This document shows positions 51,951 to 60,893 of a stretch of 64,000 nt of DNA, in pieces. Within the stretch, counting starts at the first letter, position 1. Every line of letters starts with the position of its first letter. The notes beneath the pieces were generated by a model. That model had not been told where the DNA came from. It was given only the letters and a program-made list of their open reading frames with translations, and made no database searches. The position numbers and the translations under genes were made by a program. Source of the stretch: Chitinophaga terrae (ex Kim and Jung 2007) (GTDB taxonomy: Bacteria > Bacteroidota > Bacteroidia > Chitinophagales > Chitinophagaceae); contig NZ_FNRL01000003.1 in NCBI RefSeq assembly GCF_900107795.1, forward strand, positions 62,001 to 126,000, given 5' to 3'.

Positions 51951-52892
51951 TCAGAACATTAAGGCATGTACTTTTACTTCTCCCGCCCCGTTTATTTCAA
52001 GGGCAGGAGCCGGTACCTTTATCATATTTAATACCTGGAACAGTACTTTTACGCCCTTTTTATGGGTTTTGATGCGGGTAAAATCAAGATCGGGAGAAAG
52101 GTAAAACTGCCTGGTACGCCGGATGTTGCTGAAATCCCTTTCGATGCCGTGAGTATCCGTCCAGTAATTATCCCGGCCCCCGAACATCCCTTTAGCCCCG
52201 TAGCCCACAGCTACGTTCAGCCAGGCCGGCCATTTACTGTTACGGGCAAACGAATGTATGTTCACTGATACCCAGTAAGTCTGGCTGTTATAATCTTTCA
52301 ACACCCTTTCCATGAATGTATTGCCAAATAGCTCGGTTGCTTTCTCGCGCAGCACGGGGTCTGAGTAAGTGCGTGGATAAGCGGAAAACTTCAGTTGTAT
52401 CCGCTGCTCATTCCATAGCAGTTCCTGGCTGATTAGCAGGCTGGAACCCAGTGCATTGGCGCCCATATCCCCCCAGGAGAAGCCCCATTTGGAAGAATAG
52501 CCGTCCAGCACTTCAATAACAGATTGATAGGCGAAGCCACTCAGGCCGCCGATCCACACCTGCTTTTTCCGGGGCAGCCCAGACCAGCGCCATAGTTCAC
52601 GGCTGTATTTTCCTATCATGTAAGCGCTGAACACATGGCCGGCTTTATCCATCTGCAGCCACTCTTCCATGTCGTTGAAAAAATGGAATTTCTCGTGCGG
52701 GTAGCCTTTGTACCAGGCAGAATTAAGGGCGGCCAGGCTGGAGCCATAAAGCGCCAGGGCGGTACCGCTTAATATCCAGATATTCCTTGGAGAGGTAGTA
52801 TCAGGTATAGAAAAGAATGGCCCAGGTTTTTGAGCGTTGCTTCGATAGCACAGGAGAAGTACCAGGGTTAGCAGAAGCAGCTTTTTTTGCAT
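51951..52892 (-). CDS. DUF2279-type exported protein
   Basis: A 313-residue protein with a signal peptide (ending RSNAQ). MDKAGHVFSAYMIGKYS, GLSGFAYQSVIEVLDGYS and WGFSWGDMGANALG are characteristic of DUF2279, a periplasmic or outer-membrane family of unknown function in Bacteroidota. Several hydrophobic stretches could be membrane-facing. The stop shares its border with the convergent phosphoribosyltransferase stop. A terminator lies between it and the upstream phosphoglucomutase gene, so it has its own promoter or depends on read-through. Confidence 0.75.
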   Translation of the reverse strand: MQKKLLLLTLVLLLCYRSNAQKPGPFFSIPDTTSPRNIWILSGTALALYGSSLAALNSAWYKGYPHEKFHFFNDMEEWLQMDKAGHVFSAYMIGKYSRELWRWSGLPRKKQVWIGGLSGFAYQSVIEVLDGYSSKWGFSWGDMGANALGSSLLISQELLWNEQRIQLKFSAYPRTYSDPVLREKATELFGNTFMERVLKDYNSQTYWVSVNIHSFARNSKWPAWLNVAVGYGAKGMFGGRDNYWTDTHGIERDFSNIRRTRQFYLSPDLDFTRIKTHKKGVKVLFQVLNMIKVPAPALEINGAGEVKVHALMF

Positions 52893-52903
52893 AGAAGTGG
52901 TTG

Positions 52904-52941
52904 ATAAAAAGGCCGGCTGACCGGGAATCTTCGGTCAGCCG
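52904..52941 (-). terminator. Terminator of the phosphoglucomutase gene
   Basis: A 10-bp perfect stem (CGGCTGACCG with CGGTCAGCCG) and 8-base loop, followed on the minus strand by GCCTTTTTATC. It lies 13 bases after the stop. Confidence 0.85.
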
Positions 52942-52953
52942 CCTGATGCTGGA

Positions 52954-54678
52954 TTATTTCAGCTTCATATCTTCAATGATGCCGCTGATCTTTTTATCTA
53001 AATCCGCAGTTACTTTATCAAACTCGCTGGCCTGTGCCAATGGTTCATTAACGCTGAAATAGAATTTAATCTTCGGTTCAGTACCGGAAGGTCGTGCAGA
53101 GATCTTGCTGCCATCAGCCAGCAGGAATTGCAGAACGTTGGACTTTGGCAGATCCAGCGCCTTGATATCCCCGGTCTTAATATCCTTTATCTGTTGCAAT
53201 TGATAATCGTAGATAGTCACCACCTCAGATCCGTTGATCACGGTAGGAGGGTTGTCGCGGTACCCGCGCATCATTTCGGCTATTTCTTCTGCGCCTTTCA
53301 TACCTTTCTTGGTAAGCGACAGCAGGCTTTCCTTGTAATAGCCGTAACGAACGTAGATATCGAGCAGCTGCTCGAACAGCGTTTTACCTTCGTTGCGGGC
53401 AAAAGCGGCCATTTCGCAGATCATAGCTACAGCGGAAATAGCGTCTTTATCCCTTACTTTGTCACCTATCATGTAGCCGTAAGATTCTTCCCCGCCACAG
53501 ATAAAATGTTCTTTAGGCTCCAGGCGCCGGATCATGTCTGCAATCCATTTAAACCCTGTTAGCACATTATAGCAAGGCATTTCGTTCCTGGCAGCAAATA
53601 CGTCTATCAGGTCGGAAGTTACCACTGTTTTTGCAATGAAGTCGTTAGGTTTGGACAGGCCTTTGGCTTTACGTTGTTCAACGATATAGTTAAACAGCAA
53701 TACGCCTGTCTGGTTGCCATTCAGCAATATCCATTCGCCTTTCTGGTCTTTCACGGCAATGCCTACACGGTCGGCGTCCGGGTCGGTACCCAGGAGGATA
53801 TCGGCATCCAGCTCTTTGGCTTTTTTAAGGCCAAGGCTCATAGCTTCCGATTCTTCCGGGTTAGGATAAACCACGGTAGGGAAGTTGCCATCCGGGGTCG
53901 CCTGTTCTTCTACAATGGTTACATTGGTGAAGCCCATTTTCTGCAATACCGCAGGCACCTGTGTGATCCCGGTACCATGGATTGGCGTATATACGATCTT
54001 CAGATCATGTTGTTTTTTGTTGATATCAGGGTTGATAGATAAGTTCACTACCTCGTTCTGGTAAGCTTCATCTATTTCCTTCCCGATCAGCGTAATATTA
54101 GCCTCGCCGCCAGACCACTTTACATCGTCGGGCGTAGTGATCTTTTCCACTTCACGGATAACATTGACGTCGTGCGGCGGCACCAGTTGGGCGCCATCAT
54201 TCCAGTACGCTTTGTAACCGCTGTATTCCTTAGGGTTATGGCTGGCGGTAAGTACCACGCCGCCATTACATTGCAGGTACCTGATAGCAAAAGACAGCTC
54301 AGGGGTAGGACGCAGGCTTTCAAAAAGAAATACTTTAATACCATTGGCGGCAAATACATTCGCCACGGTTTCAGCAAAGAAACGGGCGTTGTTCCGGCTG
54401 TCGTGGGCAATTGCCACTTTCACCTCTCCGCTGAACGCTTTTTTCAGGTAGTTGGCAAAACCCTGGGTAGCCATGCCTACCGTATATTTGTTCATACGGT
54501 TGGTGCCTACTCCCATGATCCCCCTGAGACCACCGGTACCAAATTCGAGGTTACGATAGAAAGCGTCTGTAAGTTCGTCGGGGTTTGTCTCCTGTAATTT
54601 CTTTATCGTGGCAACGGTTTCAGCATCATAATTTCCGTTTAGCCATTGGTCTACTTTGTTCTGAATATTTGTATCCAT
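52954..54678 (-). CDS. Phosphoglucomutase/phosphomannomutase
   Basis: A 574-residue alpha-D-phosphohexomutase. I use ATG 54678 (MDTNIQNKVDQWL) rather than a GTG six codons upstream. GGVVLTASHNPKEYSGYK contains the phosphoserine, GTDPDADRVGIA the metal-binding loop, CGGEESYGYMIGDKVRDKD the sugar-binding loop and RPSGTEPKIKFYF the phosphate-binding loop. It interconverts hexose 1- and 6-phosphates in the cytoplasm. Length matches the PgcA-like bacterial group. All four active-site elements are complete. Confidence 0.95.
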   Translation of the reverse strand: MDTNIQNKVDQWLNGNYDAETVATIKKLQETNPDELTDAFYRNLEFGTGGLRGIMGVGTNRMNKYTVGMATQGFANYLKKAFSGEVKVAIAHDSRNNARFFAETVANVFAANGIKVFLFESLRPTPELSFAIRYLQCNGGVVLTASHNPKEYSGYKAYWNDGAQLVPPHDVNVIREVEKITTPDDVKWSGGEANITLIGKEIDEAYQNEVVNLSINPDINKKQHDLKIVYTPIHGTGITQVPAVLQKMGFTNVTIVEEQATPDGNFPTVVYPNPEESEAMSLGLKKAKELDADILLGTDPDADRVGIAVKDQKGEWILLNGNQTGVLLFNYIVEQRKAKGLSKPNDFIAKTVVTSDLIDVFAARNEMPCYNVLTGFKWIADMIRRLEPKEHFICGGEESYGYMIGDKVRDKDAISAVAMICEMAAFARNEGKTLFEQLLDIYVRYGYYKESLLSLTKKGMKGAEEIAEMMRGYRDNPPTVINGSEVVTIYDYQLQQIKDIKTGDIKALDLPKSNVLQFLLADGSKISARPSGTEPKIKFYFSVNEPLAQASEFDKVTADLDKKISGIIEDMKLK

Positions 54679-54765
54679 GGTTTTATTTTTGGGCACCCTA
54701 AATGCTTAAATGGATTGTAAAGTAAAAATAAAAAACTGAATGTGTAAAATCGACCCCCTCAAAAA

Positions 54766-54799
54766 TTGATTAAAAATCACAGTTAATAAGTTAATTTTG
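54766..54799 (+). promoter_or_regulatory. Promoter of pcm with -7 box five bases before the ATG
   Basis: TTG at 54766-54768 and TAATTTTG at 54792-54799 are 23 bases apart, at the long end of the range reported for Flavobacterium promoters. The -7 box is followed by CGGCT and ATG 54805, so the mRNA should be leaderless. Confidence 0.6.
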
Positions 54800-54804
54800 C
54801 GGCT

Positions 54805-55458
54805 ATGAGGCGGTATGAAGATACTTATAAACAAAAAGGATTACGCAAACAATTAGTGGATAATATCCGTCAGAAGGGCATTACAGACGAAAACGTACTG
54901 GCGGCTATCGGCAATATTCCCAGGCATTATTTCCTTGATACAGCTTTTGAAAGTATAGCGTACGACGACCGGGCTTTCCCCATCGGTGAAGGCCAAACTA
55001 TATCTCAACCCTATACTGTAGCCTATCAGACACAACTGCTGGAAGTAAAGCCTTACGAAAAAGTGCTGGAGATCGGCACTGGCAGCGCCTACCAGGCTTG
55101 CGTACTGGCCGAACTGAAGGCCAATGTTTTCACCATCGAACGCCAGCGAAGGTTGTTCGACCAGGTTAAAACCCTTCCATTCAAGTCTCAATACCCTAAT
55201 ATCCGGTTCTTTTATGGCGACGGCTATGAAGGACTGGCCACTTATGCCCCTTTCGATAAAGTACTGGTAACGGCGGCAGCCCCGCAAATCCCTGAAAAGC
55301 TGGTACAGCAGCTGAAAATAGGCGGCAAAATGGTCATCCCGGTTGGCGGACAGGACGTGCAGCGTATGCTCCGGATCACCAAAGTAAGCGATACTGAAAC
55401 AGAGCAGGAATTATTCGACAATTTCTCCTTCGTGCCTATGCTGGCCGGCAGGAAATAG
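54805..55458 (+). CDS. pcm: Protein-L-isoaspartate O-methyltransferase
   Basis: A 217-residue SAM-dependent methyltransferase. IGEGQTISQPYTVAYQTQLL and VLEIGTGSAYQACVLAEL are the family signature and SAM-binding motif I; FDKVLVTAAAPQIPEKLVQQ and GGKMVIPVGGQDVQ follow as usual. It methylates isoaspartyl residues in damaged proteins so that they can revert to aspartate. Cytoplasmic, normal length. It stands alone and ends at a strong hairpin shared with the convergent barrel gene. Confidence 0.95.
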   Translation: MRRYEDTYKQKGLRKQLVDNIRQKGITDENVLAAIGNIPRHYFLDTAFESIAYDDRAFPIGEGQTISQPYTVAYQTQLLEVKPYEKVLEIGTGSAYQACVLAELKANVFTIERQRRLFDQVKTLPFKSQYPNIRFFYGDGYEGLATYAPFDKVLVTAAAPQIPEKLVQQLKIGGKMVIPVGGQDVQRMLRITKVSDTETEQELFDNFSFVPMLAGRK

Positions 55459-55468
55459 AATATAATAT

Positions 55469-55516
55469 AAAGAGAAAGGACTCCTGCTACCAGGTAGAGG
55501 AGTCCTTTCTCTTTTG
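55469..55516. terminator. Terminator between pcm and the convergent barrel gene
   Basis: A 17-bp perfect stem (AAAGAGAAAGGACTCCT and its complement) with a 12-base loop. The right side ends in CTCTTTTG, good for the plus strand; on the minus strand the 3' side is AT-rich. Confidence 0.85.
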
Positions 55517-55522
55517 TAATAC

Positions 55523-58003
55523 TTATAAACGGCCTTCGGTACGGGGCTTTTCTTTCTCTTCGTCTTTATTCTCTTTTTCTTCCTCTTCCTGTCCTTTTTT
55601 CTTCTTGTTAAACATATTCGGGTCCATTTTCCCAAACCTGTAGCGTACGCTCAGGCGAACAAACCGGGTAACCCGCTTGCGGTTATAATCCTGGATAAAG
55701 GTAGGCGTTTCGTAGTGCGAACTGAACTGCTGGCTGTTGAGCAGGTCTGATACGTTTACCGTTACATTCAGCTTCCTTTTCAGGAAGTCTTTGCTTACGC
55801 CCATATCAATCCCGTTCATGGCCTTGAATGTACCCTGCGGCTGTATGCGCGGCGAACGGAAATGACCGCCTATCTGTATATTCAGGTTAGCCGGCAGCCT
55901 GAATTGGGTATTGCCATTCAATCCATAGCTGAAATTCTCGTTGTTGGTGATCACGCTGGTAAGCCTGTTGTATTCGATGTTCAGGTTGGCCCAGACTTTC
56001 CACCATTTATAAATGTTCAGGCTATACGAAATATTTCCGCCGCTGTTCTGTTGTGTGGCCAAATTCTGCGGCTTCGTGGTAGTAATGCCTGATTTCGGGT
56101 CCAGGACGCTGATCCTGTCGATATTATCGTTGGTTTGCGAGTAATAGGTGCTGATGCTGAGATAATCCCTGGTTTTAGGGTAGTATACAGAATAGCTTAC
56201 CTCGAACTTCTTGGACAGCGCCGGTTGCAACTCGGGGTTCCCCATACGGATGTTCTGCGGATCCGAGTTGTTGATATAAGGCAAAAGCTGGTCAAAGTTC
56301 GGCCTGTCTATCCTGGTAGCGAAGTTAAACACCAGGCTTTGGTTCTGGTTCTTGGGAAAATTATATTTCAGGAATACGCTTGGGAACAGGTTGAAAAAAC
56401 GATTGTTCACAGAAGTATCTTTCGTATAGGAGTAACCGTTCAGGTGCGATTGCTCCGCCCTTACGCCTACCTGGTAGCCCAGGTTGCCGATTGCGTTTGC
56501 AAAATTGATGTAGGCGGAATGAATGTCTTCTTCATAACTGTACTTGTTGGAAAGCGAATTACTTACTACATAATCCGGGATGCTCCAGTTATATAAAGCT
56601 GCAATATAGTCGTTGTCTATATGCCGGAAGGTAGAACGCAAACCTGCTTCCAGTTTACCTTTTTTACCCATCGGGCTGGTGAAGTCTGACTGTATGTTCC
56701 AGAACCTGTTGCCATTATCGCCGGTATTATGCTGCTGATCAGGGTTGGGTATAGTGTCTACGTTCATGTACTTGTTCAGCGTATAATAATCGCTGAAATT
56801 ATCGCCGCTGTTCTTGCTGTAAGACGCATAAGCCGTCAGCTCCTGGTTCTCTTTTTTGAAAGTATGTTTATAGTTGATATTGGTGTTGTAGTTCGACCAG
56901 TTGTTATGACTTCCGTTATTCCTGTTTCCTTCACGTACGGGAACGTTATGCTGATCCAGGTACTCAAGGTCCATATGGTCTTCTCCATTGCCGCCACCCA
57001 GGGCCATGCCCTGCGAGAAGGTGAAGGTGTTATTATCATCCAGGAAATAATCGAAACCGAGCCGTGCACCATGCCTGCGGCCAATATTCTCGTTCCTGCT
57101 GCTCTGCGTGAAATACCAGGTATTGGTAGTATCGCCAACCAGGTTTTTACGGGTGCTCATACCGCTGCCGCGGGTTTGGTCATAGCCGGTATTGTAGCTG
57201 CCAAAAATGTTGTAACGACGTATACGCAGGTTGGCATTGACGCTTCCGCCAACTTCGCCGCGGGTGGCGCCATTCGCGCTTACCATCACGTTATAGCCGA
57301 TAGCTTTATCTTTTTTAAGCACGATGTTAATGATACCTCCGCTTCCGTTAGCCTCGTACTTGGCGGAAGGGTTGGTGATCACTTCAACCCTGTCTACCGT
57401 TTCGGCTGGCAGCATTTGCAATGCTGTTTTTACATCGCCGAAGGGAGAAGGTTTGCCGTCTACGAAAATAGTCACCGCCTTGCCTCTCAGGGTCACGTTA
57501 TCGTCTATATCTACATCAACGCTGGGAATGTTCTTCAGGATGTCGGTACCTGTACCGCCGGCTGCTGTAAGCATGCTGGAGGCGTCAAATACCTGTTTGT
57601 CTATCTGCATGGAGAATGCAGGCTTTTCAGCTTTGATCTCTATTTCGTTCAATACTTTGCCTGCGGGCACTAGCCGGAGAGTGCCAACCAGGGTTTGTTT
57701 TCCTTCGGTTACCCGTATAGCTTTCTGCAACCTGTCGTAACCCATGAAAGTGACGCGGGTAACATATACGCCGGCGGGGATCTTGGTGAAAGTGAAAATA
57801 CCGGCTGGATTCGTGTATACGCCGGTTACCATCGATGAGTCTTCCTGCTTAAGCAATACAACAGATGCGTACTCTATAGCCTTACCTGTCGACTCATCTA
57901 CCACCTTTCCCGTGATCTTCATGGGAGAGGCCGGTTGCGTTTGTGCATAAACGTTAGTAACAACAGCAAACAGCACGAACAGGATGATAAATGAATTTCG
58001 CAT
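55523..58003 (-). CDS. TonB-receptor-like outer-membrane beta-barrel protein (OMP_b-brl_3 type)
   Basis: An 826-residue protein from ATG 58003 (MRNSFIILFVLF); a TTG five codons earlier is open but less likely. Signal peptide (ends NVYAQ), beta-sandwich domain (ITGKVVDESTGKAIEYASVV), plug-like domain (VDRVEVITNPSAKYEANGSG) and a barrel ending near SVRYRFGKMD. This is the outer-membrane beta-barrel family often placed with TonB-dependent receptors. After the barrel come about 30 highly charged residues (KKKKGQEEEEKENKDEEKEK), which should remain in the periplasm. A paralogue with the same layout lies directly upstream. No SusD is linked. Confidence 0.85.
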   Translation of the reverse strand: MRNSFIILFVLFAVVTNVYAQTQPASPMKITGKVVDESTGKAIEYASVVLLKQEDSSMVTGVYTNPAGIFTFTKIPAGVYVTRVTFMGYDRLQKAIRVTEGKQTLVGTLRLVPAGKVLNEIEIKAEKPAFSMQIDKQVFDASSMLTAAGGTGTDILKNIPSVDVDIDDNVTLRGKAVTIFVDGKPSPFGDVKTALQMLPAETVDRVEVITNPSAKYEANGSGGIINIVLKKDKAIGYNVMVSANGATRGEVGGSVNANLRIRRYNIFGSYNTGYDQTRGSGMSTRKNLVGDTTNTWYFTQSSRNENIGRRHGARLGFDYFLDDNNTFTFSQGMALGGGNGEDHMDLEYLDQHNVPVREGNRNNGSHNNWSNYNTNINYKHTFKKENQELTAYASYSKNSGDNFSDYYTLNKYMNVDTIPNPDQQHNTGDNGNRFWNIQSDFTSPMGKKGKLEAGLRSTFRHIDNDYIAALYNWSIPDYVVSNSLSNKYSYEEDIHSAYINFANAIGNLGYQVGVRAEQSHLNGYSYTKDTSVNNRFFNLFPSVFLKYNFPKNQNQSLVFNFATRIDRPNFDQLLPYINNSDPQNIRMGNPELQPALSKKFEVSYSVYYPKTRDYLSISTYYSQTNDNIDRISVLDPKSGITTTKPQNLATQQNSGGNISYSLNIYKWWKVWANLNIEYNRLTSVITNNENFSYGLNGNTQFRLPANLNIQIGGHFRSPRIQPQGTFKAMNGIDMGVSKDFLKRKLNVTVNVSDLLNSQQFSSHYETPTFIQDYNRKRVTRFVRLSVRYRFGKMDPNMFNKKKKGQEEEEKENKDEEKEKPRTEGRL

Positions 58004-58100
58004 GCGTGGATTTAGCAACTTTAGATTTCAGTGATACAACAACACTGTAAAAGTACTAGGGAGATGCGTAAATATTAACTAATTATGATGAATGGTAGGT

Positions 58101-58145
58101 TAAAAAATATGGCCGGCAGAGCGCTTTCCGCTGCTTGCCGGCCAT
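58101..58145 (-). terminator. Terminator of the upstream barrel gene
   Basis: ATGGCCGGCA pairs with TGCCGGCCAT, with further pairing inside (GAGCG, CGCT). On the minus strand ATTTTTTA follows the stem. It separates the two paralogous barrel genes into different transcripts. Confidence 0.8.
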
Positions 58146-58173
58146 TGGTTTGCATTCACCGAGTTTAGTATGT

Positions 58174-60732
58174 TTAGAAAGCCTGCATCTGGTCGCCCAT
58201 CTGCATATCGCCTCCCTGGTCTCTTTTCTTTTTCTTGAAAATGGAAGTATCGAATTTGCCGAACCGGTAGCTGAAGTTCAGCTTCACGATCCTGGATTCG
58301 CGTTTCCTGATATAATCCTGTGCAAACGTTGGCGTTTCCTGGTTCAGCTCATACTGGCGGGTATTGAAAATATCTGAAACGCTGAGCGTGAGCGATGCCG
58401 CTTTATTCTTCAGGAAGTCTTTACGCACTGCCGCGTCCACTGTGCTGAATCCTTTGATAGTGCCCTGCGCTGAGGAAGGGATCTGGTTGAACCCGCCGCC
58501 GCGACCGCCACCGCTGGAAGGCAGTGCAATGGTTGGCGCCTGGTAAGTGGCATTCACCTGGAAAGTGAAGTTGGCAGGCAATTTCAGCTCAGAGTTCAAT
58601 TTAGCGAACCAGCTGAAACCGCTGTTGTTATAATTCTGCCCGTTGGTATTTACCTTCAGATCGGTCTGATACAAATTCACGTTTGTGGTAACAGACCAGA
58701 TCTTGGCTATCTGGTTTTTCATCGTCAATTCAGCGCCGTAGGAATTGCTCCTGTTGGCGTTGATATACTGCGTCAGCAACGTATCTGCACCGATCTGCGT
58801 ACTGATGGTAGAGATCATATTGTTTGTATTCCTGAAATATACGCTACCGAGGAAATTGCTGTTGGTCCAGTTCTTCACATAAGACAACTCAAAGCTGTTG
58901 GTATACTCAGGTTTCAGGTTAGGATTTCCTTCCCGTTGGTTCTGCGGATCGCTGTAGTCGCGGTACGGTATTAACTGGAAGAAATTAGGCCTGTTTACCC
59001 TTCTCGAATAATTCAACTGCAACTCCTGGTCTTTTTTCAGTTTTTGAGAAAGGAAGATGCTGGGGAAGAAGCCTGGTACTGCTTTGGTGGGTTTATACTT
59101 GGCGCCTTCATTTTCGCCTGCATAAACATATTGCTCTACCCTTAAACCTGCCTGGTAGCCGAAGTTGCCGATGGTGTTCGCAAAATTGGCGTAGCCTGCA
59201 TAGATCTCTTCGTTATACTTATAGTTTGTAGAAAGCATGGTGTTCGGAACGAACGAACCTGTCAGGGTGTCTTTATCCTGTACGTCGTAAATGCTGCTGT
59301 ACCGGCGGATGGTAGCTTTCGCGCCCAGTTCCAGTTTCCCGTTCTTGCCAATAGGATCAGTATAATCTGTTTGTATGGTCAGGAAAGTGGTTTTGCCATC
59401 GGTATTGTTCTGTTGCAGCAGCGGCTGGCCAAGGGCGATGCCGCCCGGCGATAAAGCCTGCGTGATATATTCGCCGTTCCGCGTGTTGGTGCTTTTGTTA
59501 TAGTTGAAGTCAGCTGTCCACTCCTTGTTCGGTTTCGCGTAGGTATGACGGAAACCGAGAACGGTAGTATAGTTGCGGAACCCGAATTTGCTGTTGTTGA
59601 TACGATCGCTTTGGCTGGTAACGCTTTTATGCGCATCAGAAAAAACGCTGAGCAGATCTTCATAGTTTTTGAAGTCGCCTCCGCCTATGTTCTGTGCAAC
59701 AGAAATGGTGTTCCTGTTATCGATGCTGTAATCAAGGCCTATCCTTCCAAACTGGAACAGCGGTTTACTTTCCCCGTCGCTGCGTTGGAACAGGTAGTTT
59801 GTATCTGCCGTTCCGCTGCGGTAGTTGGCCCTGTTGGTAGTGCCGTTCGACCAGTTTTGGTTGGAGTTGATATTGTAATTGGCAAATACGTTGAATTTAC
59901 CTTGTTTGATGTTGATGTTTCCACCCCCGTTATACTTGTTTCCGTTGCCTATACCGGCATTAACGGCGCCGTTGAAACCGGCTTTCCTGTTTTTCTTCAG
60001 CACGATGTTAAGGATACCCGACATGCCCTCTGCGTCGTATTTCGCACTTGGATTAGTTACCAGTTCTATGCTTTCAATTGCATCTGCAGGGATCTGGTCT
60101 AATGTGAGGGTAGAAGGTTTTCCGTCCACGAAAATATTGGGAGAAGCATTTCTTACTGTTACGTTTCCATCCAGGTCTACGTTCACAGAAGGTACGCTTT
60201 TCAGTACATCCTGTGCCGTACCGCCAACGCTGGTCAGGTTGCGGTCGACGTTAAAAACTTTTTTATCGATGCCCATGGCGAATGCGCTTTTCTGGCCTGT
60301 TACTTCCACGCTCTGCAGCATTTTGGTGTTAGGCTGGATCTTGATATTGCCAAGGTCCTGTTCCATACCCTGTGGAGTTAAAGTAACTTTTTTGAAAAGC
60401 GTGGTATAGCCCATGAAGTTGATCCTCACGAGCAATGGTCCGAAAGGAAGGTTTTCCAGGCTGAAGTCACCATTTGGTTTGGTAAGCATGCCGGTAACCA
60501 GTGATGAATCCTTTTGTTTTAATACGGCAACGGAAGCGTATTCTATCGGCTTGCCGGTTTGGGCGTCCAGCAACTTGCCGTAAAGATGCCCGATCTGCGG
60601 CATATTGGGTCTGCCTTGTTGTCCTTGTGCTGGTCTGTTCTGGCCGGTTGGGGGAGTTTGATTTTGTGCATGGCTGTTAAGCTGCCATAAAAGAAGTCCC
60701 GCGAGTAATGTATAGCGTTTTATTATCCTCAT
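58174..60732 (-). CDS. TonB-receptor-like outer-membrane beta-barrel protein, paralogue
   Basis: An 852-residue paralogue of its downstream neighbour: signal peptide (ends LNSHAQ), a Gln/Pro/Gly-rich spacer (about residues 23-45), the beta-sandwich domain (LYGKLLDAQTGKPIEYASVA), plug (IESIELVTNPSAKYDAEGMS) and barrel to LNFSYRFGKFD. A shorter charged and Met/Gln-rich tail follows (KKKKRDQGGDMQMGDQ). The role is probably uptake or secretion at the outer membrane; ligand unknown. A -7 box (TACCTTTG, minus strand 60772-60765) stands about 32 bases before the ATG. Confidence 0.85.
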   Translation of the reverse strand: MRIIKRYTLLAGLLLWQLNSHAQNQTPPTGQNRPAQGQQGRPNMPQIGHLYGKLLDAQTGKPIEYASVAVLKQKDSSLVTGMLTKPNGDFSLENLPFGPLLVRINFMGYTTLFKKVTLTPQGMEQDLGNIKIQPNTKMLQSVEVTGQKSAFAMGIDKKVFNVDRNLTSVGGTAQDVLKSVPSVNVDLDGNVTVRNASPNIFVDGKPSTLTLDQIPADAIESIELVTNPSAKYDAEGMSGILNIVLKKNRKAGFNGAVNAGIGNGNKYNGGGNINIKQGKFNVFANYNINSNQNWSNGTTNRANYRSGTADTNYLFQRSDGESKPLFQFGRIGLDYSIDNRNTISVAQNIGGGDFKNYEDLLSVFSDAHKSVTSQSDRINNSKFGFRNYTTVLGFRHTYAKPNKEWTADFNYNKSTNTRNGEYITQALSPGGIALGQPLLQQNNTDGKTTFLTIQTDYTDPIGKNGKLELGAKATIRRYSSIYDVQDKDTLTGSFVPNTMLSTNYKYNEEIYAGYANFANTIGNFGYQAGLRVEQYVYAGENEGAKYKPTKAVPGFFPSIFLSQKLKKDQELQLNYSRRVNRPNFFQLIPYRDYSDPQNQREGNPNLKPEYTNSFELSYVKNWTNSNFLGSVYFRNTNNMISTISTQIGADTLLTQYINANRSNSYGAELTMKNQIAKIWSVTTNVNLYQTDLKVNTNGQNYNNSGFSWFAKLNSELKLPANFTFQVNATYQAPTIALPSSGGGRGGGFNQIPSSAQGTIKGFSTVDAAVRKDFLKNKAASLTLSVSDIFNTRQYELNQETPTFAQDYIRKRESRIVKLNFSYRFGKFDTSIFKKKKRDQGGDMQMGDQMQAF

Positions 60733-60764
60733 GGTGTCATTCCGGACTTATTATCCAATTATGA

Positions 60765-60772
60765 CAAAGGTA
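60765..60772 (-). promoter_or_regulatory. Candidate -7 box for the upstream barrel gene
   Basis: TACCTTTG on the minus strand fits TAnnTTTG and would give a leader of roughly 25 bases. No -33 TTG was found at normal spacing. Confidence 0.4.
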
Positions 60773-60893
60773 TCCCCGGTGGGGTATGAATGGTTTATGT
60801 TTGTGATGAGTGGAATTATAAGCCGGGGAAATACTCAATTTAAGCGCTAAGAGGTCTTAACAGTCGTTAACAATGAAATGCTGTTAACAGTAG

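Noticed and set aside
56729..57673. 314-codon plus-strand frame opposite the barrel gene
   Set aside because: The minus-strand gene has a clear signal peptide, domains and terminator; the antisense translation has no recognisable family features.
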